NCBI GenBank assembly: GCA_905221605.1
Contig: CAJNDS010000258.1
Location: 276,001-340,000 of the forward strand
Length of the DNA stretch: 64,000 bases
Direction: 5' to 3'
Source: Symbiodinium natans
Taxonomy: Eukaryota > Sar > Dinophyceae > Suessiales > Symbiodiniaceae
Shown: piece after piece, positions 32,276 to 42,407 of the stretch
Position numbering within the stretch: the stretch's first letter is position 1
Layout: every line of letters starts with the position of its first letter
Program-made: the position numbers and the translations under genes
Notes under the pieces: model-generated
Told to the model about the DNA's origin: nothing
Database searches by the model: none
What the model saw: only the letters and a program-made list of their open reading frames with translations

Positions 32276-33704
32276 TCACTTCATCGCCTTCATCGCCTGG
32301 GGCGCGAGGGGTTCTACTGATGTGGGCTTTCTTCAGGACATGTTGGAGATGACCTGCTGCTTCGAAGCTTAAACGGACTTTCGACATGAGCAGAGCAGCT
32401 GCAACGGGTCGAGAGATGCGGTGACATTTTAAAGGTGGCAGTGAACGACCACAGAAACAAATGAGAGTTTGTGAACCGTCTAACTTGCAGAAACCACTTG
32501 CCTTCATGGCCTTCATGGCTTTCATCGCCTGCAATCGGAGTCTGTTCAGAGAGCGGAGCAAACTTCAACATCAACACAGCACGCAAACACATGCAGGTAT
32601 CTAGCTGCGGCCGGGGGGTTGCTTCAAGACTGCTTCGAGATTTAAGGTCCTTCATCTTGGGATAGCTGCGGTTCTCGGCGACTACGTAGCAGGGACCCCA
32701 CACATCTGCACAACGTGGCACTTAAAGGCCTTCATTGCTTTCATGGCCTTCATCGCTTTCATCGCCTGCTGCAGTCAATTTCCCCAGGCGATGGCCCCAA
32801 GCAAGCCAGCTATGCAAGAATCAATGCAGGACCCACCAAGGATGTGCCACCAGGCAGGGAAGGTCACAACATCTGAAACGCTTCCGCGTGACTCTTTGCA
32901 ACAACCCGGCAAGCAGTGCAGCATGGATGTTCCGTGCCCTGTGGGCCTTCATTGCCTTCATGCTCTTCATCGCGGGGGCTTCCTCGTCATCCGCCTTCTT
33001 CTTCATGGCCTCTAGCCACTGTAGCCAAGGCTTCGACAGATCGTAGATCTCAAAGATCGCTCTCTCACCACGAAACTGTGTAGCCAAACTTGCTATGCGC
33101 CCACCTCGAAAGCTCGAAAACCTCCTTCAACCCCATGGCCCCATGCCCTCCTGATGCAAGCCAAACTTGATGACGGAAAGAAACCAGGGTCGCGTGCCTT
33201 CATGGCTTTCATGGCTTTCATCGCCTTCATGGCCTGTCAGCAAGTCGAGGGGCACGTTTGAAGCGTGGCCGGCCACGGCAGAGGCTTCTGCTACATGCGA
33301 CGGTTTCCGCGCTTGAAGGCGGCAGCCAAAGTATGATGGTGTGAGGATGTGTGAGGCCTCTCTCAGTACTTGCGAAACCGTGTCACTAAGATCGTCACAC
33401 GACCTTCACGCAATGGCGCTGGGAGAAAGCCGCTCGGTTTTCGGGGTTTGGGGCTGTTGAATAGAAATACATGCCCCCCCCCCCCAAATTCCGGCCTTCA
33501 TGGCTTTCATAGCCTTCATGGCCTGCAAGCAACAACTTACGATGCCTCGGGGCCTAACAAAACTCATACCGCTGGCAATAGGCGCTTTCGGGATTCAGGG
33601 TGCTGTAGGCTGTAGACGAAGCCTGCCACTTGCACAGAAACAATGGCGGAGCGAAACAGTAGGCCGGTTGCCTTCATCGCCTTCATCGCCTTCATGGGAG
33701 CCAT
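32276..33704 (-). CDS. (AMK)n basic protein gene, copy 13 (right end)
   Basis: Exons 33672-33704, 33496-33522, 33198-33233, 32947-33009, 32730-32765, 32502-32528 and 32276-32296; 80 residues. The upstream flank keeps the array sequence only to about 33810 and then changes to unrelated DNA, so if the promoter lies beyond the conserved 5' block this copy has a different one. Confidence 0.7.
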
Positions 33705-33810
33705 GGCGAGTGCAGGAAGCGTTCCGAAGCACCAGGGAGGCGTGAGAGAACTCGAAGGGCTGCGGCAGCCGACTCTGTGATGCTTTGGCACTTCAAGCGA
33801 ACTGTCCGGC

Positions 33811-35496
33811 CGCCTCATCGGGGAGGCCCCGGAATGAAAGAAAGAGCGCTTGAAAATGTCAACTTGCCCTGCTGCGCACGCCCGCACGCACGCGCACACT
33901 CCAAAGTGCAACCCTCAAGCACATCCCAGCCCTCCCACACAGAGACATTCCAAGAGCTGGGAAGGACTTTCTCTGATGCCTCTTCTGGTTGCTTGGCGGC
34001 GCAGACCAGAGGCCAGAGGCTTGAGAGCTCTCAGAGCTCTCAGAGCTCTCAGAGCTCTCAGAGCTCAGCAAAGGAGAGTTCGGCAACGCACCTTGCCTTC
34101 CCCTGCCTTCTGAAGAACATCTGAGACGCTCCGGGCCCCAAGCCTAAGCTCCAAAAGATAGAGCCGCGAATCAGGACGACTGCCGCTAATTCAGCGGCAC
34201 ACATTGCACGCCTTCAGCGGGCACATTTCCAGCGCTAAGAGCTCCAAGTGCTATAAGCCACGTCTCTCGCTCAGAAAGTAGGGCATGTCACAGTGCCGTT
34301 CTGACAAGAGTGCTCTTCTCAAGGGTGGCTCAAGAGCCCATCTGAAACATTGTCTGCCACTTGTCGATTGAGAGCCCTAATCTCGCAGCATGGAAACAGT
34401 CTTCACGGTCCCTGCCCGGAGCTTCAAGTACTCATCCAAGAAGCCTTCGATTCGCAGGGCTTCTCAGGGGGCGAACTGGGAAGTCAAAGCTACGCAAAGG
34501 TTCTACCAGAGCCAGAGAAAGCTCTGTGTTCCTCTAAACTCTGGAATTGAACTCCTGACGCTTCACGAAACCCAGTGCAAGGAGCCTTCTAGCTGTGCCT
34601 CTCTTTTGTCTGGATCACCTCCTGAACCGAGATTGGAGATGCTGTCATAGGTTCCATAGCCTGATTCGCAAAGCTTCACTTCAGATTCATGGCACAGCGC
34701 TAACCGTGAAGGCACCTGATTCCCGAATCCAACCAAATCCTCTGATGCAGTCCCTTAGCCAAAGTGTTTTTCTGTGGACCAGTGATGTAGCCCATGCCAG
34801 TGCCGATCGATAGAACCATTCGCCAGCTGCGCAGAGACGTAGTCCTCCAGAAGCAGCAGCGCCGTCAACACACTGAATGTCGAGATTCATGGATGGCAGG
34901 GACTTGGAGGATTTTAGAGGCTCCCATGGGCTTGTTATGCCGCTGCGGTCCTTTGAAGGATACTGCAGATTTGCGGCCAAAGGGAAACCGAGGCCAGGCA
35001 TCTGGGGGAGCACATCACTTGCCCAACAAAGCCTCAGTGATCAAGGGCTTCAGCAGAAAAAGGAAGCCGACACCCACACTCTCACTCTCACTCACACTAC
35101 ATATCGTATTCTTCTTTGCAGACTTGGCCGTTTGTTCTTCATTCCCCATCTATGTTGCTCTTTCTTTCTTTCGCACTTTCGTTCTTTCTTTCGGTCGTTC
35201 TTTCCTTCTTTCCTTCCGTCCTTCCTTCCTTCTCTCTTTCTCACTTTCTCTAGGATGGCCGGAATGGACCCCACACCCTGAATCAGCTTTCGAACAGCTG
35301 GCTCTGAGTAGCAAGGAGAGACGACCCTGCCATGTCCCTTATGCCTTATGTGCGCCCTGCGTGCCATTGCCACATGTTCATTTCCTGGCATTTCGATTCA
35401 TAATGCTGAGGCTCGGAAGGTTTCGCACCAAGAGCCGTCCCCACTCCAGGTATGCAAGCCACCGACGCAGATGGCCTTGCAATCGCAGCATCATAC
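33811..35496. other. Array right flank, no supportable gene
   Basis: A short tandem palindromic repeat (AGAGCTCTC, about five copies) lies at 34024-34068. A (CTTT)n-rich tract follows at about 35156-35252. Open frames here show no recognisable domain. Confidence 0.5.
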
Positions 35497-35607
35497 CTGC
35501 GAGCCTCCAGTGCAGATGTCGGTAGTCTTCGTAGTAGTGGTGCACCAGTGTGTTGAACAGGGCCATCCAGCAGTAGAAGCAGTGATCCCAGAACGGCACA
35601 AACACCT
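35497..35607 (-). CDS. Exon-like segment rich in aromatic residues
   Basis: A segment between an acceptor CTGCCAG and a donor CAG|GTATGA reads VFVPFWDHCFYCWMALFN then HHYYEDYRHLHWRL. The composition (Trp, His, Tyr, Cys) looks protein-like, but no family is recognised. The frame stays open beyond the proposed donor to about 35378, so the exon may be longer. Neighbouring exons were not found. Confidence 0.35.
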
Positions 35608-38600
35608 CTGGCAGCCCCCCGCAGCTGAACGTCTAGGGGTCTAGGGTCTTCGAGTCTATAGTACCCTAGGCTAGGTACTGTGTTTCTCACTTGTGCCGCT
35701 CTTGAGTCCACGCTATGCCCGAAATTCGCGCAGGGCTAGTGCTGGAGCAAGATAACAAAAGGACCTTCAATTACAATCTTTCGAGCTCACGTGAGATGTG
35801 CGCTGAGTCCTGAGCTTCGTGTTTGGGCTGGACAACTGGGCGCAGCACAAACGCCAGCTGGCTCCATGTGGCCTGCGATATGTGCAGCTTGCGGGCGAGC
35901 CTCTCTTAAAATCGTTTACACATGGGGCCCACTTACACGGCAAGAGATCGTGATCTCCAAAAGCAACGGACCTACGACATCTCCCCACCTCTACGGGAGA
36001 CTCCAAGAGCCCGCTGTCCTGCAGCTTGGATCCAATCTCTTGAAGTTGGATCTGCTTTATCCCTCTAAGCCAAAAAAAAGACCCCTAAACCCTAAACCCT
36101 AAACCCTAGTGCAGAGTCTCCTGGCAAGCCACCAGGCAAGTCTGAGAGGCAGCGAAGTGGTGCTCCTCAGAATGGCTTACATATGGCATAAAGATAGGGT
36201 TTAGGGTTTAAGGTTTAGGGTTTAGGGTTTAGGGTTTAGGGTTTAAGGGGGGGGAAGAAAGGAGATGGGAAGAGGAGATCGGAGATCCCAAGCCTTGTGC
36301 CAGCAGCTGTAGAAGGGCTGTATGTGAAGCAGCCGATGAATCGAGAAATACCTCCCGAAAAAAGCTACAGGAGAGAGAGAGAGAGAGAGAGAGAGAGCAG
36401 AGAGGCATCAAAGGGAGTCTGTGAGTCAACTCCTGGTGTACTGAGACAGCTCCCAGGGCACAGGATCGCCTTCACTCCGTTCCTGAGGGCGCAGATTTGA
36501 GAGCACAACTTGAGTCGAGATCAGTTCCGAACCCCCTGGTCTCTGAGCCTCCAGGCTCAGACCCCACAGACGTTCTGCAAGTACGGCCATTTTCTGGGGT
36601 GTTTTGAATCCTCTAGGGCTGAGAACATGAGAAGACGCAACCCGGCCCAAAGGGAGAGGTGAAGGCGACCCGAAGTTCACACCTGCAGCTACTCTACCTC
36701 AGGAACCATCACAATCCGAATCCTTAGGGGTTTAGGGTTTAGGGTTCAGGGCGAAACCTTAGGGGTCCGAGTCTCCCGAAGGACGCCGTGCAGGATCGCA
36801 GGCCAAGCAGCAGGATGATTCCCAGCCTCGTGGCTTGGGTGGTTGCCCTGATGGCCCTGCCACGTTTTCGGGATGCTTAGCGATGCAAGCCACGAAAAAC
36901 GCTGCGGAGACCTAGGCGGAGAGCACGATATCGCCCATAAACACAATACGAAATGCGCGGCGACAGTGCGATTCGACAACGTCATCCTGGTAGTTGGTTG
37001 GATGTCGGGGGTTCGCCAAATGCGAAACTTCCTCGCTCCATGTCGCTTCTGGATGTCGGGGGGTGGCCAAATGCGAAACTATCCTCCCGTTGTTTTTGCA
37101 GGAAGCCCGAAGATTTCTGGCACGAAAGGTGACCTTCTAGTAATATTAATATTCATATTAATATTAATATTAATATTAATACCACGGACGTTGTCAGATC
37201 AGGTGGCTCAAAATAGTCGACTTTTGTAGTACAACAGCAGTACGCGAAGGACATCTGGGAAACCAATGGCATCAAAATCGTCCTTTCATGATCCGTGAAA
37301 CTCTTCGTCTTGTTGTGTGGTCTCTCACTGTTGGAGGTCTATGCTGGCAAAGCATATGTATATATATATATATGCGCATATCGATTTTGGAGTGCCTTCA
37401 CACCCTGAATGCCGACCCAGTGGCGGTGACCAGCATTGTGGGCTTACCAAGTAGGCTGCCTGCAGTGGTGTTGAGTGAAGCTTATCGTCCCAGGGTCTGT
37501 GATTGCGCAGGTTCAGAGATTGGGGCGGCTCAGGAATGACAACTGTGACTCTGATCGCGTTTCGCGGTAGATGGCAGTCAGCACAGATGGCAAGCTCGAT
37601 TCTGAGGGCACTGAAACTCCAGAGTGTGAAGACCTGTCGATTTTGGTCCTTGAACCTACTTTGCTTTTTGACTTGCCTGTCGCACTGCTGCCCAAAGATC
37701 TGAGGAGGTGCTTCTCAAGGGGAAGTGCTCACCTACTTGCAAGTGCGAAAACCAACCCTTCTTGCAATGCAAGCATGGGTCGGAGATTGAACCTTCACAC
37801 CCCCCCATACTTTGCTCTGCACTACCCTCGTTGGGCCCACTCTTCATCTTCTTCTTCTTTTTCTTCAGTACGTCGACCACGTCCCCGAAGGTCCGCAGCC
37901 AAGACTGTGCCGCCAAAGTGGGGATCAAAAACAAGCACATGCAATCAACCGTTCCGCGAAGAAACCAACCCATCCCCTCAAAACTAAAGACGAGGATGGT
38001 GTCGAGTGAGAGGCTGCACTTTTCCTACCCGACTGCTACGACTATTCTGATTAGAGTTGGGTTATTTTCGTGATTACTGTTATACCCTCCTTATTCCCAT
38101 GACTAGTGAGAAGCAATTAACACGATAGCTATCACAGTATTACTGTTGCTTCTATTAACGCCTTCATCTGTTCATAGTTATCTTTTCCTACGATAATTAC
38201 TATTGGTATGCTCAAACACTATGATTCCTGTTGCTACTCTTACTGCCTCTGCAGACTTACCGTTTCTCCGAGTGCCTGGCCTGAGCGCAGCCACGCAGCG
38301 CAGCGTTTCCCAGCCAGAAGCCCACAATGGAATAGGAGAACCTTAAAAGGTGAGAGGACTGTCGATTAAGAGGTCGCACTTCAACCGGCGAATATGAAGA
38401 AGCATCAGCTATAATTAAGTCCATCATGAAGCTTTCGCTGGAAAAGACGTCCAATTTTTACACCTGCCACGCTCAACAACACAAATATACTCTCCCAAGC
38501 CATCTGAATTCCCGTGTTTCCCTGCAAGACTTCGATCCCGTGTTGCCCTGCAAGTGCCTCCCCTGAAGTCCCGAAGCGTCGGAACTAAACCCTCAACCCT

Positions 38601-38839
38601 ATAACCCTATAGACCCTAAGCCCGTCTCAGGGTCCAAGAGACCCGTAGAAGCTGTCCACCACGTGGAAAGCCAAGCTTGGGGCCGCCACATCCGCGGCAC
38701 GCCGCTTTGCGAGAGCTTCACGGTAGTAGGCATGGTTGACCAAGACCTCACAGCATACTTTTTGTATTATATATTGTAAATTAATCTATATATACATGTA
38801 TTTATATGTGTACATTTATTTATTTATCTGTTATAGACT

Positions 38840-38873
<34 letters not shown>

Positions 38874-38925
38874 ATCTACATATTCGAATATATGCTACTA
38901 TATTCTACATCACTGACAATGCTTG
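35608..38925. other. Repeat-rich intergenic DNA
   Basis: Contains telomere-like runs at 36083-36107 (CCCTAAA), 36195-36246 and 36726-36750 (TTTAGGG), a (GA)n tract at 36367-36396, an (AATATT)n tract at 37139-37182, and (TA)-rich runs at 37355-37375 and 38757-38880. A plus-strand frame at 37571-37987 and minus-strand frames around 36426-36680 and 37656-37973 have mixed composition and no recognised domain; I do not call them genes. Confidence 0.55.
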
Positions 38926-39384
38926 TTATAAGCCCGGTTCCAAAATCTGCCCTAAGCACCTCGGCCCTTGTTTGAGCCTTGCCTCCGTCAGCAGGGCAGT
39001 CTTCCAAAGAAACCAAGAAAATGCGGCCGCAGTGCTCAGGAAATCCAGGGCAGCAACTGGCAAGGGCTGGACCGCCGCTTGAAAAAATGAGGCCGCCTTG
39101 GCCGCATTGGCCAATGCTTTGACCAGAACTCCGATCAGCAGCCAGAAGGGAAAGTTCATGAGAAGCAGTGGAAAGCAACAGCAAAACGCACCCAAGGCCA
39201 ATTGGATCTGCGTCGTCAGGTACACCCCGAGACTTGTCCAAGAGAGGTTGCGGTACGTGCTCCCGTATGTCTTGCAGATGACAGTCAGCGCATTGAGAAA
39301 TACTAGAAACAACACGAGCCCCTTGCCAAAGGGCAAGGGACTCAGAAGCAGGAGCCCTGCACTCATGCCAAGGTTGGCCAACAA
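38926..39384 (-). CDS. Putative multi-span membrane protein exon
   Basis: A 152-residue frame with several hydrophobic stretches: GLVLFLVFLNALTVI, LGAFCCCFPLLLMNFPFWLL and FLSTAAAFSWFLWKTALL, separated by short polar loops such as CKTYGSTYRNLSW. It could span a membrane three or four times. No family is recognised and exon limits are uncertain; the downstream side runs into an AT-rich microsatellite. It lies on the same strand as the other genes. Confidence 0.45.
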   Translation of the reverse strand: MLANLGMSAGLLLLSPLPFGKGLVLFLVFLNALTVICKTYGSTYRNLSWTSLGVYLTTQIQLALGAFCCCFPLLLMNFPFWLLIGVLVKALANAAKAASFFQAAVQPLPVAALDFLSTAAAFSWFLWKTALLTEARLKQGPRCLGQILEPGL

Positions 39385-39718
39385 CCACCAGGGTCCTGCC
39401 GAGCATTGTATATTTTTGTTTTTGTTGCAGTTTGCTTCGTCCGTTCTCAGGCAAATTTTGCAGTCGGAGGAACTTTCAATTTGCCTAAGCCTTGACGTGA
39501 TGGTGGCCTACAGTGAAGAGAGGGCAAACGCTGGGTAGCGTGCGTTGCCTGCGAAAGGGGGCGTTAGTTCGGGTGGGTTGCTGATTGGGATCCAGGGTCT
39601 GATGGTGTTTTGGCGTCACGTGAGCCGTTTCAGGTGGATGCAATTGGACAAAAGCCCACCTGTCGGGGCTCTCGCTGCATCGGTGAACGCCTGCACAGCG
39701 CGAACACCCCAGGGCAAA

Positions 39719-40008
39719 AACCCTAAACCGTAAAACCCTACAACCCTAAAACCCTAAAACCCTAAAACCCTACAACCCTAAAACCCTACAACCCTAAAAC
39801 CCTAAAACCCTAAAACCCTAAAACCCTAAAACCCTAAAACCCTAAAACCCTAAAACACTAAAACCCTAAAACCCTAAAACCCTAAAACCCTAAAACCCTA
39901 AAACCCTAAAACCCTAAAACCCTAAAACCCTAAAACCCTAAAACCCTAAAACCCTAAAACCCTAAAACATAAAACCTAAAACCCTAAAACCCTAAACCCT
40001 AAACCGCA
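39719..40008. repeat. Telomere-like array, 8-mer variant CCCTAAAA
   Basis: About 290 bp of almost uninterrupted CCCTAAAA units with a few CCCTACAA and CCCTAAA units at the edges. This is the longest telomere-like tract in the window, and it uses the 8-base form (TTTTAGGG on the other strand) while all the other tracts are mostly 7-base TTTAGGG. Confidence 0.9.
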
Positions 40009-41585
40009 AAGGATTGGTTTCGAGCGCCCCCTGGGACTTCAGGAGCTTGAACGGTGCCATGCACAGAAGAGGCATCTCTGAAAGGATTCCGATTTTTACG
40101 AGATGAACCCCCAAAATCTGTCAAGCCGAGCCAATCTTAATCATTAAAACGAGCCTGCAGTCTTTGTGCATCACGCTCTGCGAGTTTGCGGAGCTTGCGC
40201 GCAACTTCGGCAGACGGCGCCTGACAAAGAGTTGCGGCGGAGCCGTCAGCGATGTAACTTGGAACCAGATTCTCAGATCAGGAGGCTTCTTGAACCCTAA
40301 ACCCTAAACCCTAAACCCTACACCACAAACCCTAAGCCCTAGGCACCTTGGACTGGACAAGGGCTTCCAGTTCTCGCGATGATGAGATGCAGAAGCCAAC
40401 AGAGGCGGCCAGCATCCGGGCCTGAGATTCCAGGGTTTAGGGGTTCAGGGTTTAGGGTTCAGGGTTTAGGTTTCAGGGTTTAGGGTTCAGGGTTTAGGGT
40501 TCAGGGCTTAGGGCCCTCTGGAGCCACACAAGCTGCCCGAGTCCTGCAAAAGTCAAGGGAGGAAACGATGGGTCCCGTATTCGACATCCACACACAATAC
40601 ACACAGGGACATGCTGTGGAAACTGTGGAAACGGTCAGATCCAAGTTGCCACATCCAGCAGCATTCTGGAAGAGGCCCGAGCTGCTCATGGGGGCGCCTT
40701 ACAGTCTTAGGGCTCGAGCCAGAGCGGCTGTGGTGACAAAGCTCTCTGCCAACTCATGGCCGCGTATGTCTTCGTGCTTCGGGTTCTAGCCTTTTTTTGC
40801 ATTCACGTGCGCGCGCTCTCACATCAGGTTGCATAAATGTATTGAATCAATGCAAATCATCATAGGACTGGAGAGAATGGGAAGAATGTGCAACCAAACC
40901 CTAAACATCTAAATCCCCAAACCCAAGCCCTAAACCCTCAACCTCAAAGCCTGAAGCCCTAAAACACGAAACCCTGAGACAGAAAAACTCCAAACCCCAA
41001 GCCCTGAAACAATGAAGCCGTGTGGGGGTTTTGGGTGGGCCCACCTGTTTGGTTTTCGGGTCCCGCGGGGCACTGTCGGGTGAGCCCCGGTACTGGGGTC
41101 CGTCGACTTGAAAGGGGATGAGAGCTTTGACATCTCTACAAGTGCAGGGCTTTTCGGTCTTTAGGGTCTATTGTAGGGTTTGGGGTTTAGGGTTTCTAGC
41201 ATTTGGCCTTGACTGTGAAGGACCGCTTGTCGGGCTACGGCGGCCAGCATTATGCTTGCGTTCTGAGCAGTACCAAACCTCCGAGCACATGAAGAGACAT
41301 GAGCGGCTCTTTCTCGTCTCTGCAGTGATGTAAGAAAATTCCGTCAGCCTGTCCTCAACTCGGACAGGTGCATCTAAGAATAATTGACCATACCCCTTAA
41401 CCTGTAGAGGGAGAATATAAGAGAGTCTAAGGGAGGATTTTACCATACCCCCTAATTTCTTTAAAGGGTACGCCCACGAATTATGTGGGACATTTCTTAG
41501 AGTGCAGGGCTCCTGAGTCTTCTGCAGTGTCATGGCCGGCAGCCGAACAAAAGACTTCAATTATGACGAGCGAGCCAAGCAGATG
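40009..41585. other. Intergenic DNA with short telomere-like tracts
   Basis: CCCTAAA runs at about 40294-40341 and mixed TTTAGGG/TTCAGGG at about 40434-40512. Degenerate CCCTAAA-like words recur at 40894-41010. No supportable gene. Confidence 0.5.
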
Positions 41586-41705
41586 TCAGCGGGTTGGACG
41601 GACCAAGTGGAGCACGGCACCCGGCTGAAGCGCTGCTCGCAAGCTATGCCAAATCTCATTTTGTGCATCAAGCTGGCACAGCACTTGATTCGATTTGTGT
41701 AGATC
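41586..41705 (-). CDS. Possible terminal exon
   Basis: A 120-nt segment follows an acceptor GAGCTACAG and ends in TGA. It encodes 39 residues including HKSNQVLCQLDAQNEIWHS and LQPGAVLHLVRPTR, an amphipathic pattern. A second frame over the same DNA is also open. It may be the last exon of the sulfotransferase-like gene upstream, but the phase from the 42408-42504 exon does not match directly, so an intermediate exon would be needed. Confidence 0.3.
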   Translation of the reverse strand, partial: DLHKSNQVLCQLDAQNEIWHSLRAALQPGAVLHLVRPTR

Positions 41706-42186
41706 CTGTAGCTCAACAGATCCTGGGAGGAACCCAACATTCGCCAGCTATGAAAAAGACACATGGTGCCAGTTCCAGCAACCAATTCAGATCGTAAACT
41801 TCCACGAGCCAGGGTGGTGCGAGCCCGTAACAAACTACACACTTCGCTGTGCTCTCCTAAACCCTCAAAACTGCCAGATTTCCGGCGTGGTCCCAAGGAA
41901 GACGCCTAACACCACAGGTGGGAAAGGTGCTGCTGCGCCTTACAGGGAATGCCATGTGAACTCATGTACATTTCTAGGTCTGACCGAATTCTAGTAAACA
42001 TTCACCATGCTGTGCGATGGACTAAGTTGCGCCCACTGGGGCTTGGGACTTTTCTCAACGACTAATTCAGTACCCTAAGGCGCTGCCGCCATATGGGGTT
42101 TCTGAAGAGTTGTCCAGGAAGAGCTCGAGCTTCAACAAATCATAACGAAAATAGCGAGGGTGCTAACCATCATCCCGAGACCCTCT

Positions 42187-42380
42187 TCCCTAACCCCTAA
42201 ACCCTAAACCCTAAACCCCCAAATTCCCGACATGACGGCTGCCGCAGGGCTTAGGGTTTAGGGTTTAGGGTTTGGGGTCTAGGGTCGGTTTAGGGTTTAG
42301 GGTTTAGGGTTTAGGGTTTAGGGTGTAGGGTGTAGGGTGTAGGGTGTAGGGTGTAGGGTTTAGGGTGTAGGGTTTAAGGT
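42187..42380. repeat. Telomere-like repeats in both orientations
   Basis: CCCTAAA units at 42187-42222 face TTTAGGG and TGTAGGG units at 42249-42380, with about 26 bp between them. The two runs could pair as an inverted repeat. The right run would lie in the intron following the exon at 42408-42504. Confidence 0.85.
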
Positions 42381-42407
42381 TACCTAAACTTCCCTGAGAC
42401 CCTAAAC

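Larger units (their letters stand above)
2371..33810. repeat. Tandem array of 13 (AMK)n gene units
   Basis: The block starting CTCCACAGCACGACCCTCAA recurs near 2371, 4073, 5864, 15781, 17586, 19440, 21123, 22955, 24812, 26628, 28459, 30283 and 32073. After subtracting the LINE, this gives 1.7-1.86 kb units in direct orientation. Near-identity ends on the left near 2371 and on the right near 33810. Each unit contains a (CA)n tract, about 300 bp of spacer, and one seven-exon minus-strand gene. Unit length varies mainly through intron indels: the intron between exons 4 and 5 exists in long (copies 1, 2, 5, 8, 10, 13), medium (3, 4, 6, 7) and short (9, 11, 12) forms. Confidence 0.97.

Noticed and set aside
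2371-33810. A CRISPR array or a simple minisatellite as explanation for the regularly spaced islands
   Set aside because: Islands differ in length and sequence, spacers are repeated from unit to unit, and the order with ATG first and TGA last is constant. No cas-like gene is present.
37571-38073. Overlapping plus-strand frames and a minus-strand Lys-rich frame
   Set aside because: Several frames are open at once, the Lys/Phe runs come from a CTT tract, and no splice-supported domain is visible.
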